NCBI GenBank assembly: GCA_002436405.1
Contig: DJLZ01000001.1
Coordinates: forward strand, 310,713-374,712
DNA from: Proteobacteria bacterium UBA6503
GTDB taxonomy: Bacteria; Pseudomonadota; Alphaproteobacteria; UBA1280; UBA6503
Direction of reading: 5' to 3'
DNA: 64,000 nt
The translations under genes and the position numbers were made by a program. Shown piece by piece: positions 8,350 to 16,711 of this stretch. Within the stretch, counting starts at the first letter, position 1; each line of letters begins with the position of its first letter. Below the pieces are notes generated by a model, which saw only the letters and a program-made list of their open reading frames with translations, did no database searches and was not told where the DNA came from.

Positions 8350-8898
8350 TTACGCAGCCTTACCGTCTTCTTCACGCTTGATTGCTTCAACAATCATTTC
8401 TTTTGCGCGAGCAGCATCAGCCCAGTTAGAAACTTTCACCCATTTGCCTGGCTCAAGTGCTTTGTAGTTTTCGTAGAAGTGACGAATACGATCACGTAGC
8501 ATTGAGTCAAATTTGTCTAGGTCGGCCATGTCTTTAATGTCTTTAAAGCGGGCATCTAGTTTTTCGTGTGGTACACATACGATTTTAGCATCTACGCCTG
8601 ATTCGTCTTCCATTTCAAGAACAGCTACAGGGCGGGCACGTACAACACAACGTGGCACTACAGGGATGTCTGTTACCAACAAAGCGTCAATCGGGTCACC
8701 GTCTTCACCTAGGGTGTGTGGCACGTAGCCGTAGTGACATGGCATAAACATTGGTGTTGGCATAAAGCGGTCAACCACTAGCTCGCCTGAGTCTTTGTCG
8801 ATTTCGTATTTAATGTGAATCTGCTGGGCAGGAATTTCGATGATAACGTTTACGTCGTTTGGTACATCTTTACCTGCAGGCACTTTATGAACAGCCAT
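8350..8898 (-). CDS. ppa: Inorganic pyrophosphatase
   Basis: Soluble family I pyrophosphatase that hydrolyses pyrophosphate to phosphate and pulls biosynthetic reactions forward. The 182-residue length is typical. Metal-binding and active-site blocks are visible: YEIDKDSGELVVDR, YGYVPHTLGEDGDPIDAL (with the D-G-D-P-I-D signature) and CVPHEKLDARFKDIKD. The start ATG follows AGAGG. It is monocistronic, divergent from accD and ends in the shared terminator with the lapA-domain gene. Confidence 0.96.
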   Translation of the reverse strand: MAVHKVPAGKDVPNDVNVIIEIPAQQIHIKYEIDKDSGELVVDRFMPTPMFMPCHYGYVPHTLGEDGDPIDALLVTDIPVVPRCVVRARPVAVLEMEDESGVDAKIVCVPHEKLDARFKDIKDMADLDKFDSMLRDRIRHFYENYKALEPGKWVKVSNWADAARAKEMIVEAIKREEDGKAA

Positions 8899-9073
8899 TT
8901 GTATAGACCTCTTGTTGGTTTAAATTCTGGTGGTTATTTAACCCCAAACCCACCTAAAAAACCAGTAAAAACATAGAAAAGCACGCACCTGCCACCCTTA
9001 AACAGAGCCCAAGCTTGTATTTCCATAAGGCCACACCTATAACAAGGGCGCTGTGGCCATTCGCTTTTTGTTT

Positions 9074-9102
9074 TTGACGCCGCAAGCCGCGCAGTTTATA
9101 AA
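9074..9102 (+). promoter_or_regulatory. Sigma-70-type promoter of accD
   Basis: TTGACG (9074-9079), a 17-base spacer and TATAAA (9097-9102). Transcription would start near 9109, leaving a ~28-base leader before the ATG at 9137. This excludes translation from the in-frame upstream codon at 9053. Confidence 0.65.
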
Positions 9103-9136
9103 GAGACCCCTACTAAAAAACCTAAAGGTTAAGTTA

Positions 9137-9997
9137 ATGAGTTGGTTAAAGAACATCATCCGCCCCAAAATCGCGACTAAAACCAAACGCGATATGCCAA
9201 GCAATATCTGGGAAAAATGCCCCGGCTGTGGCGACATGCTTTACGGCAAAGATCTTGAGATTTCAGCCCGTGTATGTAACGGCTGCGGACACCACCTAAA
9301 ATTTTCAGTTGAGCAACGCCTTGAGCACCTTCTTGATGAGGGCACATGGTCTGAAGTTGAGCAACCACACCTTAAAGCCGACCACCTTAAATTTAAAGAC
9401 CGTAAGTCATACTCTGACCGTTTGCGTGTTGCCCGCCGTGATCGTGGCCGCCGTGATGGTATTGTTGTAGGGAACGGCAAAATTGAAGGCTACCCCCTCA
9501 CCCTTTGCCTGATGGATTTTGACTTTATGGCAGGCTCAATGGGTACAGCCACTGGTAACGGCATTATTAACGCTGCTGAAATTGCCTACGAGAAAAAACA
9601 ACCGCTACTGCTTGTTGCAGCCTCAGGCGGTGCCCGTATGCAAGAGGGCATTTTGTCGCTGATGCAAATGGCCCGTACATCAGCTGCGCTCCTTAAACTT
9701 AAAGAAGCTGGCATCCCTTACTTTGTTATGCTGACCAACCCAACAACAGGTGGTGTAACTGCAAGTTTTGCCATGCAGGCTGACTTTACCTTGGCCGAGC
9801 CTCGTGCCCTTATTGGTTTTGCTGGCCCACGTGTTATCCAGCAAACTATTGGTGCAACCTTGCCTGAAGGCTTCCAAACAGCTGAGTACCTGCTTGAAAA
9901 CGGTATGATTGATGCCGTCGTACCACGCCAACAACAGCGCCAATACCTTGGCAACCTGATGAACACTTTATCGCTTCCAAAGGCATTTAAGGCCTAG
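9137..9997 (+). CDS. accD: Acetyl-CoA carboxylase carboxyltransferase subunit beta
   Basis: Beta subunit of the carboxyltransferase that, with AccA, moves CO2 from biotin to acetyl-CoA in the first step of fatty acid synthesis. The 286-residue product has the N-terminal four-cysteine zinc ribbon (CPGCG, then CNGCG about 18 residues on) and the crotonase-fold core with GSMGTATGNGI, AASGGARMQEG, TNPTTGGVTASFAMQAD and GFAGPRVIQQT. The start at 9137 gives the usual MSWLKN-type N terminus, is preceded by AAAGG, and lies just downstream of a good promoter. folC, which often follows, is absent. Confidence 0.96.
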   Translation: MSWLKNIIRPKIATKTKRDMPSNIWEKCPGCGDMLYGKDLEISARVCNGCGHHLKFSVEQRLEHLLDEGTWSEVEQPHLKADHLKFKDRKSYSDRLRVARRDRGRRDGIVVGNGKIEGYPLTLCLMDFDFMAGSMGTATGNGIINAAEIAYEKKQPLLLVAASGGARMQEGILSLMQMARTSAALLKLKEAGIPYFVMLTNPTTGGVTASFAMQADFTLAEPRALIGFAGPRVIQQTIGATLPEGFQTAEYLLENGMIDAVVPRQQQRQYLGNLMNTLSLPKAFKA

Positions 9998-10042
9998 AAA
10001 CCACTCTTAAACCGCCTAAAAGCTAAAAACTTTATAAATTCG

Positions 10043-10075
10043 CCCCCTTTTACATAAAAGGGGGTTGATTTTTTG
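10043..10075 (+). terminator. Intrinsic terminator of accD
   Basis: CCCCCTTTT (10043-10051) pairs with AAAAGGGGG (10056-10064) around a four-base loop, followed by a T-rich tail (TTGATTTTTT). Confidence 0.85.
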
Positions 10076-10180
10076 TGTCATATGCCGCATAAACCCTGCT
10101 CATTCATATCTTCATTCATTTTTATAATTCTTATTTTCCTCTGATTTTATTCCGTAAAAAACAAGAAGGATGTATTGCCC

Positions 10181-10552
10181 ATGGCAAATTTCAAACTTTC
10201 CCCCGCACAAGTCGGCACCCTCAACGAGGCGATTGTCGCACTTGATGCCATCGGCACCCAGCACTCGACCGAGTCGGTCTTCGGTGAATATGGTTTTTAC
10301 CGCCGGCAAGATAATTCCGAGCGCAAGGTCATGGCCATCGGCCAATTCTGCGAAACCCTTGAGGACATTCGCACCCAACTGCACGAAGCTGCGGTCGATA
10401 ATGACCTCTCCGAAGATGAGCGCCGCCATTACAAGCTGCTTGAAGGCCGTATCGATACGCTGATTACCGCCGTCAAGCTGGTGGCCAGCCGCCACAAGGC
10501 CCGCCGCCTGCTGAGCCGCATGGGTGATTCGCTCTTCGGCCCGGGGCACTAG
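10181..10552 (+). CDS. Hypothetical protein, GC-rich singleton
   Basis: A 123-residue soluble protein that I do not recognise. It is charged and probably mostly helical, with no signal peptide or membrane segment; Arg/Lys-rich stretches (SRHKARRLLSR) occur near the C terminus. The ATG at 10181 is chosen because AAGAAGGA lies ten bases upstream; an in-frame TTG at 10175 would be too close. Codon use (CTG, GTC, ATC, AAG, GCG) is clearly GC-richer than in accD or rpmI on either side. It has its own terminators upstream and downstream, so it is an isolated transcription unit. Either recent acquisition or a different expression class could explain the codon bias. Confidence 0.7.
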   Translation: MANFKLSPAQVGTLNEAIVALDAIGTQHSTESVFGEYGFYRRQDNSERKVMAIGQFCETLEDIRTQLHEAAVDNDLSEDERRHYKLLEGRIDTLITAVKLVASRHKARRLLSRMGDSLFGPGH

Positions 10553-10587
10553 CCTCTATCGGCTTTAATACCCCTTAACGTTCCCCT

Positions 10588-10620
10588 GACCGGCTTACCT
10601 TTGTGTAAGCCGGTCTTTTT
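10588..10620 (+). terminator. Intrinsic terminator of the GC-rich singleton
   Basis: GACCGGCTTAC (10588-10598) pairs perfectly with GTAAGCCGGTC (10605-10615), followed by TTTTT. Confidence 0.9.
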
Positions 10621-10874
10621 ATTGGGTTTTCCCCTGATTTATTTAGCTTTTTTTGCCTTTTTTTGTTGCACAGACCTGATAAATCACGTAAATATGCCTC
10701 CCTATAGTGCAGTTTTGGCTTATAGGGTTACCAGTTCAAACAACGAACCTTTCGCCCTTAAAGTGGCTGCGGCGCTGGATAAGCGCCCCAACCCGCCTCT
10801 GCTGCCCGCTCTAAACAACGGTGTTGTTTTGGGGTTCTACCCAAGACCAACGCTAGAAATGAAAGGATAGGCAC
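10621..10874 (+). other. Non-coding leader region of rpmI-rplT
   Basis: About 250 bases without a supported gene. It must hold the promoter of the L35-L20 operon; TTGCAC at 10666 with a poor -10 17 bases on is the best, weak candidate. A small hairpin (AAACAAC 10813-10819 with GTTGTTT 10823-10829) sits 45 bases before rpmI. L20 represses its own operon through the leader in other bacteria, but I cannot recognise a specific L20 site here. Confidence 0.4.
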
Positions 10875-11072
10875 ATGCCAAAAATGAAGACCAAGCGTTC
10901 TGCTGCTAAGCGTTTTAAAGTAACGCCAAACGGCAAAATCAAGCGTGCACAAGCATACCACAGCCACGAACTAAGCAAGATGGGCCAAAAAGCTGGCAGC
11001 CTTGCAGGCACAACACTAGTAAGCGATGCCGATGCTCCACGCATCAAGCGCATGCTTCCTTACGCCAAGTAA
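10875..11072 (+). CDS. rpmI: 50S ribosomal protein L35
   Basis: Small basic protein of the large ribosomal subunit, 65 residues as usual. The family start MPKMKTKRSAAKRFKVT and the internal HSHELSKM-type segment are present. It starts behind GAAAGGA and is followed by rplT after 22 bases. infC, which usually precedes rpmI, is not here but 8.5 kb downstream beyond thrS, so the classical infC-rpmI-rplT operon is split. Confidence 0.96.
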   Translation: MPKMKTKRSAAKRFKVTPNGKIKRAQAYHSHELSKMGQKAGSLAGTTLVSDADAPRIKRMLPYAK

Positions 11073-11094
11073 TTCAAGATAAAGGGTATAAAGT

Positions 11095-11451
11095 ATGTCA
11101 CGCGTTAAAACTGGCGTAGTACGCCGCCAAGCACACAAAAAAGTTATCAAAGCTGCCAAGGGTTTCCGTGGTCGCCGTAAAAACACAATCCGCGTTGCGA
11201 AGCAAGCTGTTGAAAAATCACTACAGTACGCTTACCGCGACCGTCGTACGAAGAAACGTGAATTCCGTTCACTATGGATCGTACGTATCAACGCTGCCGT
11301 GCGTGAGCAAGGCATGAGCTACTCAACATTCATGAACGGCCTGAAAAAAGCTGAGATTGATGTTGACCGTAAGGTACTAGCACACATCGCTATGAACGAC
11401 TCAACAGCGTTCGAAGCTATTGTGAAGCAAGCTAAAGCCGCTCTTAAATAG
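11095..11451 (+). CDS. rplT: 50S ribosomal protein L20
   Basis: Early assembly protein of the large subunit that binds 23S rRNA; 118 residues, standard. The basic N-terminal tail with KVIKAAKGFRGRRKNTIRVA, then YAYRDRRTKKREFRSLWI and RINAAVREQGMSYS, is diagnostic. Codon bias is that of a highly expressed gene. An intrinsic terminator follows directly. Confidence 0.97.
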   Translation: MSRVKTGVVRRQAHKKVIKAAKGFRGRRKNTIRVAKQAVEKSLQYAYRDRRTKKREFRSLWIVRINAAVREQGMSYSTFMNGLKKAEIDVDRKVLAHIAMNDSTAFEAIVKQAKAALK

Positions 11452-11468
11452 TAGCCGCTTACAGCATT

Positions 11469-11498
11469 AAAAAGCCCCGAGGCAACTCGGGGCTTTTT
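11469..11498. terminator. Intrinsic terminator of rpmI-rplT
   Basis: GCCCCGAG (11474-11481) pairs with CTCGGGGC (11486-11493) around a GCAA tetraloop, flanked by A- and T-runs. It may also serve the converging hydrolase gene. Confidence 0.92.
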
Positions 11499-11519
11499 GT
11501 TATTTATTGTGCCTTCTCG

Positions 11520-12311
11520 TTATTCCCAAACAGGCAGTGTTTCAAGTGCTGCGCGCAGGGCATCAAGGTTTTGAGGTTCGCTAAAACGGTGGTTCGCATG
11601 GGGGAAAATGCGGACTTCAACATCGTCACCGCCCAACTGCTCGGCCACTTGCACTGAAGTTTGCCACGGCACAGCGTCATCGGCCGTTCCATGCAGGAGG
11701 CGTACAGGGCATTTAATTTTATCTAGGTGTTTATCCATCAATAGGTGTGTGCGGCCATCACGGATAAGCTCAAACCCAATGTGCCATTCGCTGCCATCCC
11801 ATGAAGGTTCAGCCTTATAGCCTTTTGCTTCCCAGTCTTTTTGCTCAGCTTCAGATAAGGGTTTCCAGTAAAGCTCTTCGGTAAAATCGCAGGCGTTAGC
11901 AACGCTCACAATGCCCTTAACTTTATTAGGCAGGGCTTTTGCCAATAGCAATGTAAGCCAACCACCTGTTGAGCTGCCGACCACCACAACAGGCTTTTTA
12001 AGAATATTTTCGATAAGGTGGGTTGCCGCTTCTAGGGCGTGCGTAATAGTAAAATCAATAAACTCACCGTCAGAGTCGCCATGGCAAGGGTAGTCTAGTG
12101 TCGCAAAATCAATACCGTTTTTAGCGCACCACGCTTTGCCTGTTTCAATCTTCCCGCCTAGGCGGTCAGAGTGCAAGCCATGCAAAAATAATACAGCTGG
12201 TTTACTGCGGCCTTGAGTTTGCGGAATAGACTCATAAACCACTTTATAATCTTTTTTGCTGCCCTTCTCGCTAATTGCCAAGGTGAAGGTGTTTGCTGTA
12301 TGCTCTGTCAT
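11520..12311 (-). CDS. Alpha/beta hydrolase
   Basis: A 263-residue cytoplasmic serine hydrolase of the alpha/beta fold. Seen: an oxyanion-region FLHGLHSDRLGG, the nucleophile elbow VVVGSSTGGW (Ser in G-x-S-x-G), a probable acid in LLHGTADDAVPW and the catalytic His in FPHANHRFSE. The HGLxSD start and short lid resemble esterases and carboxylesterase-like hydrolases annotated as YqiA/BD-FAE types; substrate unknown. It is transcribed against rplT and divergently from the glycosyltransferase gene, with only 81 bases between the two starts. Confidence 0.8.
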   Translation of the reverse strand: MTEHTANTFTLAISEKGSKKDYKVVYESIPQTQGRSKPAVLFLHGLHSDRLGGKIETGKAWCAKNGIDFATLDYPCHGDSDGEFIDFTITHALEAATHLIENILKKPVVVVGSSTGGWLTLLLAKALPNKVKGIVSVANACDFTEELYWKPLSEAEQKDWEAKGYKAEPSWDGSEWHIGFELIRDGRTHLLMDKHLDKIKCPVRLLHGTADDAVPWQTSVQVAEQLGGDDVEVRIFPHANHRFSEPQNLDALRAALETLPVWE

Positions 12312-12392
12312 CGTAAAAAGGCTTTATCTTGTTTTTATTTTAAGAACACCCATAGCCTACACTAAAAAATAAAAATCATCTAGGTTACCCAC

Positions 12393-13574
12393 GTGAGCGA
12401 ACAACCTGAACAGCAGCAGCCTCAAAGCCCCCAGAAAGACCCTCAAAAAGGCATAGGGCTTAAAGTTTTGCACACCTGTGCCACTCTAGATGGCCATGGG
12501 TATCAAATGCTGCAAATTGCCCAGTACGCCACTGAACATAACCACATGAGTTATGTGGCCTGTGCCGAGTCTAGCTCAGCAACTCCCTACCTTGAAAAGC
12601 TTCTTCGTGTGGGTGGCATGCATATTCCTAGCCCGTTTGATACACCAAGCTCAGCCTTAAAAGCACCTGTTGAAGGCTACAAGCTTGCAGCACACATTAA
12701 AGAAAATGGCATCGATATGATTCACGCCCACGATGCCCGCACCATTCCGGTAGCGCTTTGGGCCAGTAAGTTTAGCGGCGTGCCTGTAGTGGTGAGCGCC
12801 AATACAACCGAAACGCCAAATCGCGTATTGCGTAAGTCATACGGTATTGTTGCACCAAGCCTTTACATGGCTAAAAAAGTAGGGCTCAAGGGCGTCCATA
12901 TTTTGCCTCCAAGCTATGACCCTGTTGACTTGCATAATAAGAACATTGACGCCGATGCAGTTGATGGCCTTTGGGCCGAATGGGACGTGCCCACAGCCAC
13001 CAGCGTGATTTTGGTGACCGAGCCTCTACGTGAAGAAAATGGCTATCGCCACCTTATCGAAGCCTTTGGCCTGATGAAAAAGATACCGTTTAAAGCGATT
13101 ATTTGCGCCAACTACACGGAACAACAAGCCCTGTTTACTGACCTTTGGAAGCGCATTGAAGCACTAGGCATTAGTAAAGAGGTTTTGTTTATCGATAAAC
13201 CGACCGATAGCAACGCTATGAAAAATGTTTTATCGGCGTGTGATGTTGTGGTTTTCCCTAATAACAACCCAGACGCCGAAGCCCAAAGCGTTGTGAATGC
13301 ACAAGCCATGGGTAAAGCCGTTGTTGTGCACTCACCAAGTAACCGTGCCGAGGTTGTAGACTCGGGTAAAACTGGCTGGCTTGTGAACCTTGAAAACCCT
13401 GAAACGGCCGCCAACAAGCTAAGCCTTGTTTTAAAAGACGCCACTACCGACATGACGCGCCTCCAAAAAATGGGCACAACTGCAACAAGGCATTGCAAAG
13501 AACACTACACAACCGCCGCCGTCTGTACGGAACTATTTGCTTTTTACGACCAAATTCGCCACGCTAGTAGCTAA
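12393..13574 (+). CDS. Glycosyltransferase family 4 protein
   Basis: A 393-residue GT-B-fold glycosyltransferase. The N-terminal domain begins after a Gln/Pro-rich tail with KVLHTCATLDGHGYQ and contains DMIHAHDARTIPVALWA; the C-terminal domain contains the donor-binding series ILVTEPLREENGYRHLIEAF, LSACDVVVFPNNNPDAEAQS and VVHSPSNRAEVVDSGKTGW. This fits retaining GT4 enzymes that act on surface polysaccharides or LPS. The start is GTG, with no strong ribosome site. It stands alone, not in a polysaccharide cluster, so donor and acceptor cannot be inferred. A small lipoprotein gene follows 24 bases on. Confidence 0.8.
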   Translation: MSEQPEQQQPQSPQKDPQKGIGLKVLHTCATLDGHGYQMLQIAQYATEHNHMSYVACAESSSATPYLEKLLRVGGMHIPSPFDTPSSALKAPVEGYKLAAHIKENGIDMIHAHDARTIPVALWASKFSGVPVVVSANTTETPNRVLRKSYGIVAPSLYMAKKVGLKGVHILPPSYDPVDLHNKNIDADAVDGLWAEWDVPTATSVILVTEPLREENGYRHLIEAFGLMKKIPFKAIICANYTEQQALFTDLWKRIEALGISKEVLFIDKPTDSNAMKNVLSACDVVVFPNNNPDAEAQSVVNAQAMGKAVVVHSPSNRAEVVDSGKTGWLVNLENPETAANKLSLVLKDATTDMTRLQKMGTTATRHCKEHYTTAAVCTELFAFYDQIRHASS

Positions 13575-13598
13575 GAGTTGAATTTTTAAAGAGCACAC

Positions 13599-13886
13599 AT
13601 GCCTAAATTTTTAATTGTTTTCTACATGCTACTGGCCACAACGCCGCTGCTTTTGCAGGGGTGCTCGCCTGCTTTTGAATGGGACGATGCCCGCACTTGG
13701 GGCCCTGAAAGCAACCACGCCCGCTATGCGCGTGAAATCCGCGAGTCATGCGAAGAAGCTGCCCACACCGACCAAAGCAAACGTATTGTTGCCGTAAACG
13801 GTGTTGATGAAAACTACTACCACACCGAGTGCATCCCCTACACCTCAGCGCCGCCACAATACATGAACCGTATGGAAGGCCGCTAA
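13599..13886 (+). CDS. Small putative lipoprotein
   Basis: A 95-residue exported protein with a hydrophobic signal segment ending in LLLQGC, a good lipobox (Leu-x-Gly-Cys), giving a mature lipoprotein of about 74 residues. The mature part has two further Cys (ESCEEA, HTECIP) that could form a disulphide. I do not recognise the family. It lies 24 bases after the glycosyltransferase and is separated by one base from the next small membrane protein gene, so the three are probably one transcript. Confidence 0.65.
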   Translation: MPKFLIVFYMLLATTPLLLQGCSPAFEWDDARTWGPESNHARYAREIRESCEEAAHTDQSKRIVAVNGVDENYYHTECIPYTSAPPQYMNRMEGR

Positions 13887-13887
13887 G

Positions 13888-14199
13888 ATGAAAGGTAATC
13901 TTCAAGAAACCGTTGCACATTACAACGATTCATTCGCTACAGCTATTTTGGTGTTCGTGGAAGACACCACCATTGGCCTGCTAGTTTTCTTGTTCTGGAT
14001 TTTCATCCTCATGCGTGCTTCACGCCCGCTGCGCACCACAAGCAAAGGCACCACACGCGATAACTCACTGTGGGTGATTGCAACTGTGGTTTCATTAGCA
14101 TTGCTCTGCACCATCATGACGATGGGCATCTACTTAGATATTAAGTTTGCGATTTTTGGTGCCTTTAAAGGCTCGATTATTCAGGCAATATTTTCTTAA
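13888..14199 (+). CDS. Small two-helix membrane protein
   Basis: A 103-residue protein with two clear transmembrane segments (about residues 27-47 and 65-85), a positively charged loop between them (ASRPLRTTSKGTTR) and a short hydrophobic tail. Family not recognised. The one-base spacing to the upstream lipoprotein gene suggests coupling and a shared envelope role. It converges on the next minus-strand gene with only eight bases between stops. Confidence 0.6.
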   Translation: MKGNLQETVAHYNDSFATAILVFVEDTTIGLLVFLFWIFILMRASRPLRTTSKGTTRDNSLWVIATVVSLALLCTIMTMGIYLDIKFAIFGAFKGSIIQAIFS

Positions 14200-14207
14200 C
14201 AAAAGAC

Positions 14208-14822
14208 TTAGAAGCTTGCCTGCTGGCGAACCTGCTCACCCTCATACCACTGGATCATCTTCGCACCGGCTTGTTTGCCGCAAGCCTGCACAACCTCGCG
14301 TGCCGTAATGTAGTCACGGGCAGGGTCAAAAGCTGTGTTTGAAGCATCAGCCAAAGTGGCTTTCATCACCAAGTGCATTTGAGCACACACTTTGTTGTGG
14401 CCTGTCGCTGCACCGCTTAAGGCCATCGCCTCGCCCGCTGGGCCGCTGGCTGTTTTAGCTGCTTTTTCAGCTGCAGCAGGGTCTGCCAAGAAGTGCAAAC
14501 CAGGAATAGCCGCAAGGCGCTTAATGGTTTCGGCAAATTCGTCGTTTGATTGCATGCCTTCGGCAGGCTTCAGAATATTATGCGTGGTCACAGGGCCAGT
14601 CGCCGCCTTTTCGGCCTGGTTCAGCGTAAGGCGCAAAATGCCCTCGGTGCGGTTAGAATCTTCAACGGTTTGCAAAACCATATTGTTGGCTTCATCTAAC
14701 GTAAAAATAACATGACATGGTTCAGTCTCTGGGTTGCAGGCAAGTGCTGACTCAACAGCTACAAAACTTAAAATAATCCCCCAAAAAATGGCCATCCCTA
14801 GCCTGAAATGTGTGCTCATCAA
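14208..14822 (-). CDS. Hypothetical exported protein
   Basis: A 204-residue protein with a signal peptide (cleavage likely after VESALA) and an early CNPETEPC pair that could form a disulphide. The rest is Ala-rich and helical, with two more Cys (NKVCAQMH, VVQACGKQ). I do not recognise a domain. It is monocistronic, upstream of the duplicated secreted-protein region, and transcribed towards the small membrane protein gene. Confidence 0.6.
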   Translation of the reverse strand: MMSTHFRLGMAIFWGIILSFVAVESALACNPETEPCHVIFTLDEANNMVLQTVEDSNRTEGILRLTLNQAEKAATGPVTTHNILKPAEGMQSNDEFAETIKRLAAIPGLHFLADPAAAEKAAKTASGPAGEAMALSGAATGHNKVCAQMHLVMKATLADASNTAFDPARDYITAREVVQACGKQAGAKMIQWYEGEQVRQQASF

Positions 14823-14916
14823 CCTATTTCTTTAATTTTGTTTTTATATTGATATACATATAAGCATTCTTAAAATGCTTTTAAACCCCTGTCATCAAAG
14901 GTTTTTTGAGCCTTTA

Positions 14917-15480
14917 CTATGGGCTTGGTGCAATCACAACGCTCAAGGTATCGGTATGTAGCCCGTTACTGCTAGAGCCTGATACATCTGCATTGGTTAC
15001 ACGCACACGAATACGAGCATTATCAGCGCCCAATGTCACACATGAGTCATTGGTTGTGGCGGCATTCGCACGTGTTGTAATCGGCACACCTTCAGTGGCA
15101 GCAACATAGTTAGCGCCAGTGCCAGAGTCATCATACTCAACCGAATAGGTCACAACGCTGGTGCCATTTTCCATCTGAAACTGGCCAACGCCATTTGCGC
15201 TTGAAAGGGTTACTTGGTAGCCGCCAAGGCCATTATCGTAAACACAAAGAGGGTCAAACCCTGTCAGCGGCGAGGTTGCGGCGTCAAAAGTACCGAGTGG
15301 AATATCGTTAATATTGTTCACGCGCATTTCGCGCTGAACGGTAATGATAATGTTTGAGCGCCCCGTTGAGGTTGGGCCCAATGTACCATCAGTTGCGGCA
15401 TGCGCAACATAACCAGCCCCAACCCCTAGTGCAGAAGTTGCGACAAAAAAGACACTGAATAAACCTGTACGGAATGCCAC
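14917..15480 (-). CDS. Secreted SCPU/Csu-like beta-sandwich protein, type A copy 1
   Basis: A 187-residue exported protein with a signal peptide ending in AHA. The mature part is Thr/Ser/Val-rich beta structure with IPLGTFD early, two Cys (DPLCVYD, NDSCVTL) and a C-terminal TDTLSVVIAP strand. This arrangement, with F-G/T-F near the start and a (Y/T)-x-D-x-L-x-V-x-V end, resembles spore coat protein U / CsuA-B pilin-like proteins; the match is by pattern only. It is a paralogue of the gene at 16077-16634 and divergent from the type B gene 90 bases away. No chaperone or usher gene is in the window. Confidence 0.55.
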   Translation of the reverse strand: MAFRTGLFSVFFVATSALGVGAGYVAHAATDGTLGPTSTGRSNIIITVQREMRVNNINDIPLGTFDAATSPLTGFDPLCVYDNGLGGYQVTLSSANGVGQFQMENGTSVVTYSVEYDDSGTGANYVAATEGVPITTRANAATTNDSCVTLGADNARIRVRVTNADVSGSSSNGLHTDTLSVVIAPSP

Positions 15481-15570
15481 TTTTTATTTTCCTGTGTTAC
15501 CATAAGCATTAAGCCAATACACTGACTGATGAAACTATATCACAGCTAATTACAACTAAGAACGGACCTT

Positions 15571-16044
15571 ATGATGCGCGCCCTACCTTTTACATTAGCT
15601 ATGTTGTTTATGTGTGCCACTGTTGGTTTTGCCCTGACACCCTCAGCCTACGCCCAAAACGTGATTATTACTGGGATGGACGATTATAACTTCGGTACCC
15701 ACGTTGCAGGAAGCGGAACAAAGCAGCAAACCCAAGCTTTTTGCGTTGGTAAATCAGCTGGTAACAAAAACTGGAATGGTACCATCAACGGCAGTGGTGC
15801 AGGTGGTGCCTTCACCATTACAGATGGGGCCGGCAACACCATACCCTTTACAGTGCGCCGCCTACCAAACCCAACATATACAGCAGGTGTTTCAAATAGT
15901 GCCAACCAAGCTGATAATAACGCCCCTCTAGATTGCAACGGCACAGACAACCAAGACCTTAGGATTGAAATGACGGGGGCCAACCTTGATGGCGTACCAG
16001 CTGGTACCTACACAGGTTATATTGATGTCACTGTTAGCCCATAA
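15571..16044 (+). CDS. Secreted SCPU/Csu-like beta-sandwich protein, type B copy 1
   Basis: A 157-residue exported protein with a signal peptide ending in AYA. The mature part has DYNFGTHVAGSG, a Cys in QAFCVGK, FTITDGAGNTIPF, a second Cys in LDCNGTDNQDLRI and the end PAGTYTGYIDVTVSP. It shares this plan with 16712-17176 (GSWIPGDG, FFCVYKDAGN, CGGSDNQRLRV, PPGTYTGTLTFTVSP). The GTY-x-x-x-(I/L)-x-(V/F)-TVSP ending is like spore coat U-domain and chaperone-usher subunits. Probably extracellular or periplasmic; function unknown. Confidence 0.55.
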   Translation: MMRALPFTLAMLFMCATVGFALTPSAYAQNVIITGMDDYNFGTHVAGSGTKQQTQAFCVGKSAGNKNWNGTINGSGAGGAFTITDGAGNTIPFTVRRLPNPTYTAGVSNSANQADNNAPLDCNGTDNQDLRIEMTGANLDGVPAGTYTGYIDVTVSP

Positions 16045-16076
16045 TACTTTTTAAATTGGCTTAGATAAAATACTGA

Positions 16077-16634
16077 CTATGGGTCTGGCGCAACAGTAAT
16101 AGAAAGAACATCGGAATAACTTCCAGCAGGGGCTCCTGTTGCGGCACTATTCAAAACTGTTACTCGTACCATCGCATTATCAGCAGCACCTGTAGGGGTG
16201 CAGTTCCCTGTATTAGGTGAAGGGTTTGTATTTCCACTAATTGGCACACCCGCCATAACCGGCACAAGGCCTGACCCCGTGTTGGTGTCATCAAACGCAA
16301 CCTCATAAGCAATGGTGTTTCCAGCTGAATCCAATTCAAACGCACCCGGTGTATTTGTTCCGTTAAACGTAATATTATAGGTGTAACCACTTGCCGCACC
16401 GCTATCATGCACACAGAATAAATCCTGAGCAGACTGGGCCGGCTGAGAGAAATCAAATGTTCCCAAGTTAATATCAGTCAGCCGAAACACGCGAACACGC
16501 CGGAAAATTTCGACTTCCAAGTTAATCATAAATGTTGAGGTGGCACCAAGAGTGCCTTGAACAACAGCTCCCGCATATGGCGCAGCCATGTTCCCTAATA
16601 AAGCTGAGAAAAGTAGTATAAATGCCTTCATCAC
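16077..16634 (-). CDS. Secreted SCPU/Csu-like beta-sandwich protein, type A copy 2
   Basis: A 185-residue exported protein with a signal peptide, paralogous to 14917-15480. Equivalent landmarks are INLGTFDFSQP, LFCVHDSGAASGYTYN, FELDSAGNTIAYEV, GVPISG, a second Cys in TGNCTPT and YSDVLSITVAPDP at the end. The copies are diverged, so the duplication is old or under diversifying pressure. The two genes of this unit again diverge (78 bases between starts), repeating the layout of the first pair. Confidence 0.55.
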   Translation of the reverse strand: MMKAFILLFSALLGNMAAPYAGAVVQGTLGATSTFMINLEVEIFRRVRVFRLTDINLGTFDFSQPAQSAQDLFCVHDSGAASGYTYNITFNGTNTPGAFELDSAGNTIAYEVAFDDTNTGSGLVPVMAGVPISGNTNPSPNTGNCTPTGAADNAMVRVTVLNSAATGAPAGSYSDVLSITVAPDP

Positions 16635-16711
16635 ACATAAAAATATGGCTTAAACACACTGCACCGCAACAAAATAATGACTTTAAATAACAAACAAGCT
16701 ATTTTTTAAGA

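Noticed and set aside
9053..9136. Upstream extension of accD to the in-frame codon at 9053
   Set aside because: A good promoter at 9074-9102 lies inside the extension, and the ATG at 9137 has its own ribosome site and the normal AccD N terminus.
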